This document shows, piece by piece, positions 5,813 through 12,211 of a stretch of 12,211 nucleotides of DNA. The stretch is from Parcubacteria group bacterium GW2011_GWB1_37_13 (GTDB lineage: Bacteria; Patescibacteriota; Minisyncoccia; Phycocordibacterales; UBA9973). The stretch is taken from positions 1-12,211 of the forward strand of contig LBSW01000028.1 of NCBI GenBank assembly GCA_000990145.1, written 5' to 3'. The first letter of the stretch is position 1. The number at the start of each line of letters is the position of its first letter. The notes below the pieces were generated by a model that was given only the letters and a program-made list of their open reading frames with translations, was not told the DNA's origin and made no database searches. The translations under genes were made by a program, and so were the position numbers.

Positions 5813-7120
5813 CTATTTAAGCTCTTTCAGGTATTCCAGAAGTTTATTTAATTTTACAGTATCTTGAGATCTATTTGACATATCTCGCACTATGACGGAA
5901 TTATCAAGCGCCTCTTTAACTCCAAAAATAAGGCTATAAGGTATGGCTAGTTTCTCTGCTATAGCCAATTGCGAACCCAAACTATCTTTAGAAAGCGATT
6001 GGGTTATAGGAATATGAGCCTTGCGCAGTGTTTCAATTATATTTAAACTTTTTAATTTTGCTTCAGAGCCAAGCTGGATAAAATAAATTTTTGGTTTCTT
6101 TAATATGCGGGGCGCGAGCTTTTTATACCAAGATGATGAGACTATTCTATCCACTCCTATGGAAATTCCTACAGCGGGTACATCTTTTTTGCTTCCTATT
6201 TGGCGAGCCAGATAATCATAACGTCCGCCGCCGGCGAGCGCTAAAGGCGAACCATCCTCCGCGCCGGCTTGTTCTATAATTTCAAAAACAGTGCGAGTAT
6301 AATAGGAAAGGCCACGCACTAAACTTTTATTTAAATTATATTGGATGTTCATCTCTTCCAGATATTCCAATACTTCTTTAAAATGTTTCTTGCAAGAAGG
6401 ACACAAGAAAGAAACCGAATCAGGAGCATTTTTGTTTATTTCTTTTGTTTTCTCTTCTTTTGAGTCCAGTATGCGAAGCGGATTTATCCTTAAGCGTTCC
6501 CGATCTACGCTTGGAAGTTCGCTTATATGTTTTTTATAATAACTTGTAAGTTCTCTGATGTATGCGCCTCGACACTCTTTATCGCCGATAGAATTTATGT
6601 CAATAGAAAGATTGTTCGCTCCAGCTTCCTCCAATATGCTTATGCAAGTTTTTATCACTATCGCATCCATAATACTTTTTTCGCTTCCAAGCGAATCAAA
6701 ATCAAATTGCCAAAATTGCCTATAACGTCCGCGCTGAGGTTTGTCATGTCTGAAGACTGGACCGGAATGATAAAGCATTACTGGTTGAGGCATATTTTGC
6801 ATTCCGTGTTGAATATAAGCGCGTATTAGCGGCGCGGTATGCTCTGGTCGAAGTGCCAAACGATCTCCGCCCTTAGTTTTTAGCGTATACATTTCTTTTT
6901 CTATGATGTCTGTTCCTTCACCTATGCCCAAAGTAAAAATCTCTTCATTTTCCAGCATCGGAGTTTCGATTGGCTTAAAACCGTAATATACCGCAATTTC
7001 TTGCGCTTTTTCAAAAAATCCTTGGAAAGAATAATATTCTTCATTCATCAGGTCTCTCATTCCCTTAGGGGAAGAAACGCTTAGCGTTTTACTTTTACTT
7101 GTGTGTGCTGTTTTTTTCAT
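5813..7120 (-). CDS. hisS: Histidyl-tRNA synthetase
   Basis: 435 residues, class II aminoacyl-tRNA synthetase charging tRNA-His in the cytoplasm. Visible landmarks: SPKGMRDLM near the start, motif 2 around GPVFRHDKPQRGRYRQFWQFD, the histidine-binding signature LVRGLSYYTRTVFEI, GGGRYDYL, motif 3 at AVGISIGVDRI, and a C-terminal anticodon-binding domain from about residue 340 (PKIYFIQLG to the end). In the usual signature RGLDYY the Asp is here Ser (RGLSYY), a change in the histidine A motif that deserves a check. The insertion region has a CPSC pair (FLCPSCKKHF). The start is 18 bases after the lepB stop, without a clear ribosome binding site or separate promoter, so it is probably co-transcribed with lepB. 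Confidence 0.95.
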   Translation of the reverse strand: MKKTAHTSKSKTLSVSSPKGMRDLMNEEYYSFQGFFEKAQEIAVYYGFKPIETPMLENEEIFTLGIGEGTDIIEKEMYTLKTKGGDRLALRPEHTAPLIRAYIQHGMQNMPQPVMLYHSGPVFRHDKPQRGRYRQFWQFDFDSLGSEKSIMDAIVIKTCISILEEAGANNLSIDINSIGDKECRGAYIRELTSYYKKHISELPSVDRERLRINPLRILDSKEEKTKEINKNAPDSVSFLCPSCKKHFKEVLEYLEEMNIQYNLNKSLVRGLSYYTRTVFEIIEQAGAEDGSPLALAGGGRYDYLARQIGSKKDVPAVGISIGVDRIVSSSWYKKLAPRILKKPKIYFIQLGSEAKLKSLNIIETLRKAHIPITQSLSKDSLGSQLAIAEKLAIPYSLIFGVKEALDNSVIVRDMSNRSQDTVKLNKLLEYLKELK

Positions 7121-7138
7121 CCCGTTAAAATTTTATAT

Positions 7139-7711
7139 TTATTGCTTATAATTGCCCGGCAATACGCTTATTTTATTTATTGGCAACAGACGCAGGAACG
7201 CTCTTCCAATGATAAATTCTTTTTTTACCGCTCCCCAAATTCTTGAATCAGAACTGCCGCTTCTATTGTCGCCCATTACGAAATATTCATCGCTCTTTAA
7301 TTCAAAATGCTTGTCATCATTTGATAAATTTTTTACATAAGGCTCATAAAGCTCAAATCCATTTTTGCGCTCTTCGTTTGTTACGGTCACAACACTGCCT
7401 TTTATTTCTATTGTTTCATTCGGAAGGCCTATTATTCTTTTGATAAAAAATTTTGTTTGATTATATGGATATCTAAAAATAACAACATCGTCTCTTTTTG
7501 GATTATTCAATTTGTAGGATATTTTATCTACTATTAAATAATTTGCGTCTTCAAAAGTAGGGACCATGGAACTTCCTGAAACAATAAATGGTTCTGCTAT
7601 GAAAACGCGAATTGGAACGACAATAATCAACGCCATTACGGCAAAACGCACCAATTCCCAGAATGATTGCTTTTTTGTTTTTACCGGTTCTGTTGGTTTT
7701 ATTGGTTCCAT
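7139..7711 (-). CDS. lepB: Signal peptidase I
   Basis: 190 residues from ATG 7711. The frame is open back to a TTG at 7753, but that start would place the promoter inside the gene; the ATG lies exactly six bases after an extended -10. The protein has a short cytoplasmic N-terminus (EPIKPTEPVKTKK), one membrane segment at about residues 18-40, the box B motif SGSSMVPT with catalytic Ser48, the general-base Lys91 in FIKRIIGLPNE, and FVMGDNRSGSSDSR (box D/E). It cleaves signal peptides from exported proteins on the outer face of the membrane. It is shorter than E. coli LepB and has a single visible transmembrane anchor, as in Gram-positive forms. It heads the lepB-hisS-def-fmt operon and is divergent from pth. 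Confidence 0.95.
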   Translation of the reverse strand: MEPIKPTEPVKTKKQSFWELVRFAVMALIIVVPIRVFIAEPFIVSGSSMVPTFEDANYLIVDKISYKLNNPKRDDVVIFRYPYNQTKFFIKRIIGLPNETIEIKGSVVTVTNEERKNGFELYEPYVKNLSNDDKHFELKSDEYFVMGDNRSGSSDSRIWGAVKKEFIIGRAFLRLLPINKISVLPGNYKQ

Positions 7712-7717
7712 TTTCAC

Positions 7718-7726
7718 AGTATAACA
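7718..7726 (-). promoter_or_regulatory. Promoter of the lepB-hisS-def-fmt operon, leaderless type
   Basis: Minus strand TGT-TATACT, then six bases (GTGAAA), then ATG 7711. The same GTGAAA spacer precedes dnaE. No good -35 is visible at normal spacing, as expected for an extended -10 promoter. It supports ATG 7711 as the lepB start. Confidence 0.65.
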
Positions 7727-7736
7727 CAAAAAATCC

Positions 7737-7767
7737 TTGACATTATATTGCAATTATATGTTATTAT
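7737..7767 (+). promoter_or_regulatory. Promoter of pth, leaderless type
   Basis: Perfect -35 TTGACA at 7737-7742 and extended -10 TGT-TATTAT at 7759-7767, spacing 19 between hexamers. Six bases (GTAGGA) separate the -10 from ATG 7774. The AGGA is too close to the start codon to work as a Shine-Dalgarno sequence. Confidence 0.7.
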
Positions 7768-7773
7768 GTAGGA

Positions 7774-8316
7774 ATGAAAATTGTTGTTGGCTTGGGGAAT
7801 CCTGGAAATGAATACAAAAATACCAGACATAATACTGGGCGGATTATAATTGGCATACTTGAGAAGAAATTCGGAGACAAAACAGGAAAGAATAAAATTA
7901 AATTTCTTGCGCCAGATACTTTTATGAATAATTCAGGTAAAGCTGTAGCTTCTTTAATAAAAACAAAAAAAGATTTAAAGAATCTTGTTGTCGTATATGA
8001 TGATATTGATTTACCGTTAGGGAAAATAAAAATTTCTTTTAATCGATCTTCGGGTGGACACAATGGCTTAAATTCTGTTATCAAAGCTCTAAAAAGCGAG
8101 GAATTTTTGCGTATTAGAATTGGTATTTCTCCTGCTACTCCAAAAGGCGTAATAAAAAAGCCGAAAGGGGAGAAAGCGGTGATAAATTTTATTTTAGGAG
8201 AGTTCAAAAAGCCCGAACTAGAAATCCTGAAAAAACTTTCTAAAAAAGTCGTAGAAATAGTAGAAACTATTTTCACCGGAAGCAAAGAAAAAGCGATGAG
8301 TTTGTATAACAATTAG
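7774..8316 (+). CDS. pth: Peptidyl-tRNA hydrolase
   Basis: 180 residues, bacterial Pth family. It releases peptides from peptidyl-tRNA that has dropped off the ribosome, recycling tRNA. Conserved residues are all visible: GLGNPG with Asn9, TRHNTG with the catalytic His19, TFMNNSG (Asn at 52-53), VYDDIDLPLG with Asp76, and GGHNGLNS with Asn97. The segment between TRHNTG and TFMNNSG is about a dozen residues shorter than in E. coli Pth, typical of reduced genomes. The start is fixed by the promoter. It is divergent from lepB across 62 bases and converges on the small gene at 8322 with a gap of five bases. The long open frame on the opposite strand is a shadow of this gene. Confidence 0.95.
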   Translation: MKIVVGLGNPGNEYKNTRHNTGRIIIGILEKKFGDKTGKNKIKFLAPDTFMNNSGKAVASLIKTKKDLKNLVVVYDDIDLPLGKIKISFNRSSGGHNGLNSVIKALKSEEFLRIRIGISPATPKGVIKKPKGEKAVINFILGEFKKPELEILKKLSKKVVEIVETIFTGSKEKAMSLYNN

Positions 8317-8321
8317 TGATT

Positions 8322-8519
8322 TTATCTTCTATATAAACTTGTCGTTTCTTCATGGTCTTCTTCCGCTTGTTTACGCACCAGCTCAGCCTCTTTTTCATCT
8401 AAGGGTAAATTCTTGCTTCTTTTTTTGCGGATACTTTCTACTAATTCTTCATCCGTTCTATAATCTAACTTATATTTTATAGATGGATGTTTGTTGCTAC
8501 TTTCTATTCTTGTTTTCAT
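8322..8519 (-). CDS. Small hypothetical protein
   Basis: 65 residues, no family recognised. It is highly charged: MKTRIESSNKHPSIKYKLDY, then TDEELVESIRKKRSKNLPLD, and an acidic helix-like end EKEAELVRKQAEEDHEETT. No hydrophobic segment or cysteine. It starts 29 bases after the end of the dnaE C-terminal fragment in the same direction, so it may be the last gene of the dnaE transcript. A TATTTT hexamer six bases before its ATG could be a weak promoter, but the stretch is so AT-rich that this carries little weight. Its coding status rests on a clean ATG-to-TAA frame between two known genes and ordinary composition. Confidence 0.55.
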   Translation of the reverse strand: MKTRIESSNKHPSIKYKLDYRTDEELVESIRKKRSKNLPLDEKEAELVRKQAEEDHEETTSLYRR

Positions 8520-8548
8520 TTTTGAAAAATAAAATTATTAATAAAAAT

Positions 8549-8830
8549 TTAAATTTCCTTTACTGCCTCTATTATAACGCTTTTTTCGCCATTACGCAAG
8601 GATACTTTTCCGGAAAACGCGATGCATTTTTCTGGGACTAATATATCAACAGATTCTTTGAATATAGAAGGAAAAGCAACAGCTTCTATAGAGCCAGTTA
8701 AATCCGATATTTTCAAAAATGCCATTCTTTCATTATTTTTTGTAATTACCTGTCTCGAAGTTTCTATTATTCCAGCGATAGTTATTTGTATGCCATTTCC
8801 TATTTCTTCTTTTATTTTTTTAATATTCAC
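8549..8830 (-). CDS. dnaE: DNA polymerase III alpha, C-terminal OB-fold part, in a shifted frame
   Basis: From GTG 8830 the frame gives 93 residues: NIKKIKEEIGNGIQITIAG, then IIETSRQVITKNNERMAFLK, ISDLTGSIEAVAFPSIF and a strand-rich end to VKEI. This is the OB-fold nucleic-acid-binding domain found near the C-terminus of bacterial DnaE. It is +1 relative to the polymerase frame, which stops at TAA 8820-8822 after WEKELLGLCEY. The frame is open up to ATG 8890, but residues before 8830 are an out-of-frame reading of the polymerase gene. The conserved linker that normally follows ELLGL (YVSGHPLD and about ten more residues) is missing. The GTG overlaps the polymerase stop by 11 bases, so coupled translation of a separate OB subunit is conceivable. 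Confidence 0.75.
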   Translation of the reverse strand: MNIKKIKEEIGNGIQITIAGIIETSRQVITKNNERMAFLKISDLTGSIEAVAFPSIFKESVDILVPEKCIAFSGKVSLRNGEKSVIIEAVKEI

Positions 8831-11597
8831 AAAGTCCCAATAATTCCTTTTCCCAAAGCAGTTTTTCAGCTTGTGTTGCAGTTGGCGCATCTTGAAGTTT
8901 GAAAGACAACGTGTCGGTTTTTAAGCCGCCAAAAAGGGAAACTTGATTTTCATTTTGTTTATTTTTTTCGTGATTATATTCCAGCATTCTTTCCAAATTT
9001 GCCAGCATTACTCCTCGGTCGCCCCAATCGTCCATACTCCCGGATTTGATCAATGCTTCCATAGATTTTTTGTTTAAATTTTTATGTTTAACTCTGTTTA
9101 AAAAGTCAGCAATTGATTTGAATTTACCATTTAATTTTCGTTCCCTTATTATACTATCGGAAATATCTGTACCCAGATTTTTAATCGTGTAGAATCCAAA
9201 TCTAATCTTTTCACTTTTATTTTTAGTGTTTATAGTTGTGTCCTGTTCTGCAGGCAGACAAGTAAACACCCCAAAACTTTCATTAATATTTGGTGGCAGA
9301 ATGGGAATATTCATATTTTTACATTCATTGATAATAACTGCAATCTTCTCCACATCGCCGGATTCGGCAGTAAGTATAGAAGCCATATATTCCACGGGAT
9401 AATGGGCTTTCATATAAGCTGTTTGGTAAGCGACTTTTCCATAAGATGCGGCGTGCGCTTTATTGAATCCGTAAGCTTGAAAAGGTTCAAAAAGTTTCCA
9501 AAGTTTCTCAGCGAATTCTAAAGTTTGTCCATTTGAAATAATGCCTTTAGTAAATTTTTCTCTCTGCGCCGCCATTTCTTTTGGAATTTTTTTCCCGACA
9601 GCTTTGCGAAATTTGTCTGCCTCTTCCCAGTTGTATCCGGCAAGTTCGATAGCGGAAAACAAAAGATCGTCTTGGTAAACAATCAGCCCATAAGATTCGC
9701 CCAAGAATTTTTTCATCCGGGGATCAAGGTATTTTACTAATTGCGGATTATGCTTGCGCTTTATGTATTCCGGTATTGATTCCATTGGTCCGGGACGATA
9801 CAAGGCGACCATAGCGTTAATGTCGTGTATAGAAGTAGGTTTTAATTCTTTCAAATATCTGGTCATACCGGAACCATTTAATTGAAATAGTCCTTCCGTT
9901 TGGCCATTTGCTAAAAGTTCAAAAGTTTTTTTATCATCGAGCGGAATATTCTCTATGTCTATGTTTATATTGTAAAATTTTTTAACCAAATATACGCTAT
10001 CAGCCAGGATGGATAAGTTTCTGATTCCAAGGAAATCAAATTTCAGAAGCCCTGCTTCCTCAATATTGTACATATCATATTGAGTGATTATTTTATTTTC
10101 TCCTTTCGGGTCATATTGAAGCGGAACATATTCCACGAGCGGCAGGGGAGAAATAACAACTCCAGCAGCGTGTACGGAAATATGTCTCACACATCCCTCT
10201 AGCTTTTTTGCCAGATCTATTATTTTTTTTGTGTCCCTTTCGTTTTTATACGCGTCTTTTAATTCCCCAACTATTTCCATCGCGTGATCTATTGTCATTG
10301 GTATGCCTTGCGAACCCATCGGAATCATTTTTGAAAGCCTGTCACCAATAATGTAAGGGTAACCGAGCGCTCGAGCAACATCTTTGATTGCGCCCCGCGC
10401 CATCATTGTTCCGAAAGTTCCAATTTGAGCCACTTTATCTTCACCATATTTATTTTTGACATACTCAATCATTTCGTCTCGTCTATTGTCGGCAAAGTCC
10501 ATATCGATATCAGGCGGCGATGGACGAAAAGGATTTAAAAATCTTTCAAAGGGTAATTTATATTCTATTGGGTTAACATTTGTAATGCCAAGCAGATATG
10601 TCGCCATTGATCCTGCAACCGAGCCTCTAATTGTTGTTAAAATTCCATTTTCTTTCGCATGACTCAAAAGGTCGCCGACCACGAGAAAGTATGGAGCATA
10701 TCCTTTGTCTTTAATTATTTTTAATTCATACTCTACGCGTCTTTTTATCTCTGATGTTTCTTTTAAATTTAATCTATCCAGTCCTTTATATGTAAGTTCG
10801 CGAAGTTTTTCATCATAATTTTTTTCGTCTTTAACTTTAAAGTCGGGAAAAACCCATTTGCCGAGTTTAAGTTCCAAATTGCACATATCGGCAATTTTTT
10901 TTGTATTTTCAATCGCTTCTGGAATATCTTTAAACACCTCCAGCGCTTTTTTTGTGTCAATGAAAGAAAAATCATCATTAGAGAACTCAAATTTTGTCCC
11001 ATCTTTTACATCACCTTGAGTATTTATCTGCAATAAAGTGTGGTGGGCGTCGTGGTCATCACTACAAGGATAATGTGAGTCTTGTGTAGCGACTATTTCA
11101 ACTTCATGTTTTTTTGCTAGTTTTATCAGCGATGCGCGCACAGCCGTATCGTTTTCAACTGACGGATGGCGCTGAATTTCTATAAAATAATTTTCTTTGC
11201 CGAAAATATCCTGATATTCGCGTACGAGCTCATCGGCTTTTGCTGTGTCACCTTTCATTACTGTTTGCGATAATTCTCCACCTAAACAGCCTGATAGAGC
11301 GATGATACCTTTAGAATATTTTCGAAGTATTTCTTTATCCATTCTCGGTTTGTAATAGTAACCCTCAAGGTTGGCGATAGTGACTAATTTAATTAAATTT
11401 TTATATCCCTCTAAATTTTTAGCAAGCAAGGTTAGATGGTAATAACGTTTTGTGCCTCCAGCTTCTGTCGTTCTATCTGTGCGATTTCCGGCGGTCATGT
11501 ATGCTTCTACTCCAATAATAGGTTTAATACCTTCTTTTTTAGCAAGTTTATAAAATTCAATCGCGCCGTACATATTGCCATGATCGGTGATGGCCAT
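8820..11597 (-). CDS. dnaE: DNA polymerase III alpha subunit, main part
   Basis: 925 codons, starting MAITDHGNMYGAIEFYKLAK within the PHP domain and ending ELLGLCEY. It is the replicative polymerase catalytic subunit. The PHP domain continues through GVEAYM, ALSGCLGGEL and ATQDSHYPCSDDHDAHH; the palm has RGSVAGSMATYLLGIT, PPDIDMDFADNRRDEM with two catalytic Asp (near 10500-10515) and LLKFDFLGIRNLSIL with the third (near 10030). Then come the thumb/fingers (FQLNGSGMTRYLKELKP, ALYRPGPMESIPEYIKRKH, FNKAHAASYG) and the helix-hairpin-helix region (FYTIKNLGTDISDSIIRERK). An insertion near 9240-9270 (CLPAEQD) is unusual. The true N-terminus lies upstream in another frame (11703), and the OB domain lies downstream in another. 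All catalytic residues are intact across an uninterrupted frame, arguing against an old pseudogene. Confidence 0.9.
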   Translation of the reverse strand: MAITDHGNMYGAIEFYKLAKKEGIKPIIGVEAYMTAGNRTDRTTEAGGTKRYYHLTLLAKNLEGYKNLIKLVTIANLEGYYYKPRMDKEILRKYSKGIIALSGCLGGELSQTVMKGDTAKADELVREYQDIFGKENYFIEIQRHPSVENDTAVRASLIKLAKKHEVEIVATQDSHYPCSDDHDAHHTLLQINTQGDVKDGTKFEFSNDDFSFIDTKKALEVFKDIPEAIENTKKIADMCNLELKLGKWVFPDFKVKDEKNYDEKLRELTYKGLDRLNLKETSEIKRRVEYELKIIKDKGYAPYFLVVGDLLSHAKENGILTTIRGSVAGSMATYLLGITNVNPIEYKLPFERFLNPFRPSPPDIDMDFADNRRDEMIEYVKNKYGEDKVAQIGTFGTMMARGAIKDVARALGYPYIIGDRLSKMIPMGSQGIPMTIDHAMEIVGELKDAYKNERDTKKIIDLAKKLEGCVRHISVHAAGVVISPLPLVEYVPLQYDPKGENKIITQYDMYNIEEAGLLKFDFLGIRNLSILADSVYLVKKFYNINIDIENIPLDDKKTFELLANGQTEGLFQLNGSGMTRYLKELKPTSIHDINAMVALYRPGPMESIPEYIKRKHNPQLVKYLDPRMKKFLGESYGLIVYQDDLLFSAIELAGYNWEEADKFRKAVGKKIPKEMAAQREKFTKGIISNGQTLEFAEKLWKLFEPFQAYGFNKAHAASYGKVAYQTAYMKAHYPVEYMASILTAESGDVEKIAVIINECKNMNIPILPPNINESFGVFTCLPAEQDTTINTKNKSEKIRFGFYTIKNLGTDISDSIIRERKLNGKFKSIADFLNRVKHKNLNKKSMEALIKSGSMDDWGDRGVMLANLERMLEYNHEKNKQNENQVSLFGGLKTDTLSFKLQDAPTATQAEKLLWEKELLGLCEY

Positions 11598-11703
11598 CGC
11601 TTTTTGCTAATGCCACTAAATCTTCAAGCTTTGAAAGCCCATCGAGTAGAGAATAATGACTGTGCGTGTGCAGATGTATAAATTGGGTATCTTGCGCTGG
11701 CAT
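11557..11703 (-). CDS. dnaE: DNA polymerase III alpha, N-terminal PHP start in a shifted frame
   Basis: ATG 11703 opens a frame of 48 codons reading MPAQDTQFIHLHTHSHYSLL and DGLSKLEDLVALAK, the expected start of bacterial DnaE with the metal-binding HTH of the PHP domain. After Lys34 the frame becomes nonsense (SDGHHRSW) and stops at 11557, while the polymerase frame takes over at +1 with KAMAITDHG. The switch is in an A5 run at 11605-11601. Four or five residues usual at this point (K-x-G-M after ALAK) are also missing, suggesting a deletion of 11 or 14 bases rather than one extra base. The promoter six bases upstream confirms this ATG as the original start. The polymerase frame has a stop just before the A5 run, so it cannot be extended upstream in its own frame. 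Confidence 0.8.
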   Translation of the reverse strand: MPAQDTQFIHLHTHSHYSLLDGLSKLEDLVALAKSDGHHRSWQYVRRD

Positions 11704-11709
11704 TTTCAC

Positions 11710-11718
11710 ATAATAACA
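11710..11718 (-). promoter_or_regulatory. Promoter of dnaE, leaderless type
   Basis: Minus strand TGT-TATTAT, then GTGAAA, then ATG 11703. Spacer and geometry are the same as at lepB. No convincing -35 is present. Confidence 0.65.
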
Positions 11719-11747
11719 TATTTTGCTTTGTTGTTTTATTTGTTTTT

Positions 11748-11756
11748 TGGTACAAT
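11748..11756 (+). promoter_or_regulatory. Promoter of the small membrane protein gene, leaderless type
   Basis: Extended -10 TGG-TACAAT, six bases, ATG 11763. A weak -35-like TTGTTG is at 11728-11733 with spacing 17. It is divergent from the dnaE promoter within 59 bases. Confidence 0.6.
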
Positions 11757-11762
11757 ATAGAT

Positions 11763-12074
11763 ATGCAAAAAAGATATTGGTTAAGAAGTGGTATTATGTT
11801 GGGTGCTATATTTTCTGTGTTGGGTTACTTTCTTGTTGTGTCTAATGTCTCAGTACCCAATCATCTCAGTTACCTAAAAGATTGGTTTCTGGGAATACCT
11901 TTTTTCTTAAGTATGCTAACTGGTCTAGGACACATTGATATCATGAATACAGGTAAGATTGATTTCCTTGCCCAGATATCTTTCTTGTCGATTACTTTTT
12001 TGCTGTATTTTATTATCGGTGCTTTTCTAGGTTGGCTCTACGGAAAAATTAAAAATAGGAATAAAAGTATTTAA
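11763..12074 (+). CDS. Small membrane protein of unknown function
   Basis: 103 residues, no family recognised. Three hydrophobic stretches are visible: about 10-30 (SGIMLGAIFSVLGYFLVV), 41-57 (WFLGIPFFLSMLTGLG, less certain) and 70-92 (ISFLSITFLLYFIIGAFLGW). Positive residues lie at both ends (MQKRYWLR and KIKNRNKSI), so both termini are probably cytoplasmic if two segments cross the membrane. There is no typical lipoprotein Cys. The start is supported by an extended -10 six bases upstream. It is divergent from dnaE, and a further gene starts 38 bases after its stop, apparently with its own -10. Confidence 0.7.
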   Translation: MQKRYWLRSGIMLGAIFSVLGYFLVVSNVSVPNHLSYLKDWFLGIPFFLSMLTGLGHIDIMNTGKIDFLAQISFLSITFLLYFIIGAFLGWLYGKIKNRNKSI

Positions 12075-12099
12075 TGTTGCGCCTGTCGTACTCATGGTG

Positions 12100-12105
12100 T
12101 ATTAT
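12100..12105 (+). promoter_or_regulatory. -10 element of the last gene
   Basis: TATTAT, then seven bases, then ATG 12113. TG directly adjoins the hexamer without the usual intervening base, so it fits the extended -10 pattern less well than the other five. Confidence 0.4.
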
Positions 12106-12112
12106 GTTTAGT

Positions 12113-12211
12113 ATGGATGCTTTAATGAAAAAAATAAATATTGGGACACTTAATCGAAAGCCAGTCGTTATTATTCCTACAGATGCTTGGGATAAAATGC
12201 GTGCTCGTTTT
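12113..12211 (+). CDS. Partial gene, unknown (possibly antitoxin-like), 3' end outside window
   Basis: 33 codons to the window edge: MDALMKKINIGTLNRKPVVI, then IPTDAWDKMRARF. An alternative start is ATG 12125 (MKKINIG). The short strand-turn-strand with PVVIIP followed by a helix resembles the N-terminus of Phd/YefM-like antitoxins, but this is a weak impression from few residues. If so, a toxin gene should lie just beyond the window. Confidence 0.4.
   Translation, partial: MDALMKKINIGTLNRKPVVIIPTDAWDKMRARF

Noticed and set aside
7712..7753. TTG start 42 bases upstream for lepB
   Set aside because: The extended -10 six bases before ATG 7711 would lie inside such a gene, and the extra residues do not resemble signal peptidases.
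7741..7760. Operator-like near-palindrome around ATTGCAAT between the lepB and pth promoters
   Set aside because: Only eight bases are perfectly symmetric; longer symmetry needs bulges.
7764..8312. A 182-codon open frame on the minus strand
   Set aside because: It is the exact antisense of pth, whose catalytic residues are all present on the plus strand; its sequence shows no recognisable domain.
8825..8840. prfB-like programmed +1 frameshift at CTTTGTG in dnaE
   Set aside because: The prfB site needs a stop (CTT TGA); here the next codon is TGT, and the missing linker residues are better explained by a deletion.
1..12211. Recoded TGA (as in Gracilibacteria or Absconditabacteria)
   Set aside because: None of the recognised genes has an internal TGA; all read through with the standard code.

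Overview
The window looks like a chromosomal piece of an AT-rich, small-genome bacterium of the Candidate Phyla Radiation (Patescibacteria, probably Parcubacteria-like). The reasons are inference from sequence: short versions of universal proteins, short intergenic gaps, a CPR-style zinc-ribbon protein (CQNC...VPPPTFCPEC), almost no Shine-Dalgarno sequences, and palindromes lying inside coding regions. Every clear gene reads with the standard bacterial code. I see no tRNA, rRNA, CRISPR array, transposase or phage gene. Layout, left to right. (1) 1-3348, plus strand: the end of a cupin-type mannose-6-phosphate isomerase, then two glycoside hydrolase family 130 (GH130) genes. The second gene is a head-to-tail fusion, so there are three GH130 domains in a row; this looks like a mannoside/mannose-phosphate unit. 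(2) 3368-3729, minus strand: a small unknown gene that appears split in two by a frameshift at an A9 tract. (3) 3760-4331, plus strand: short ribosome hibernation factor (HPF/RaiA), then a frameshifted zinc-ribbon gene and a 38-bp perfect palindrome. (4) 4375-7711, minus strand: lepB-hisS-def-fmt, a tight operon for protein export, histidyl-tRNA synthesis and N-formylmethionine handling. (5) 7774-8316, plus strand: pth. (6) 8322-11703, minus strand: dnaE, broken at both ends by apparent frameshifts accompanied by small deletions, followed by a small unknown gene. (7) 11763-12211, plus strand: a small membrane protein and the start of a further gene. Two threads run through the window. First, five transcription units (lepB, pth, hpf, dnaE and the 11763 gene) all start with the same arrangement: an extended -10 element TGn-TAnnnT, exactly six bases, then ATG. 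That predicts leaderless mRNAs starting at or next to the A of the start codon, and it also fixes the starts of lepB and dnaE. Second, compact palindromes sit in frame inside genes: two in fmt, one in the GH130 fusion, and a weaker one in the GH130 N-terminal tail. They resemble palindromic elements that spread through genes while keeping the reading frame. Four apparent frameshifts (two in dnaE, one in the zinc-ribbon gene, one in the small minus-strand gene) raise the question of real decay, transcriptional slippage or sequence error. No single undescribed multi-gene system is obvious; the leaderless start rule and the in-gene palindromes are the most interesting signals.
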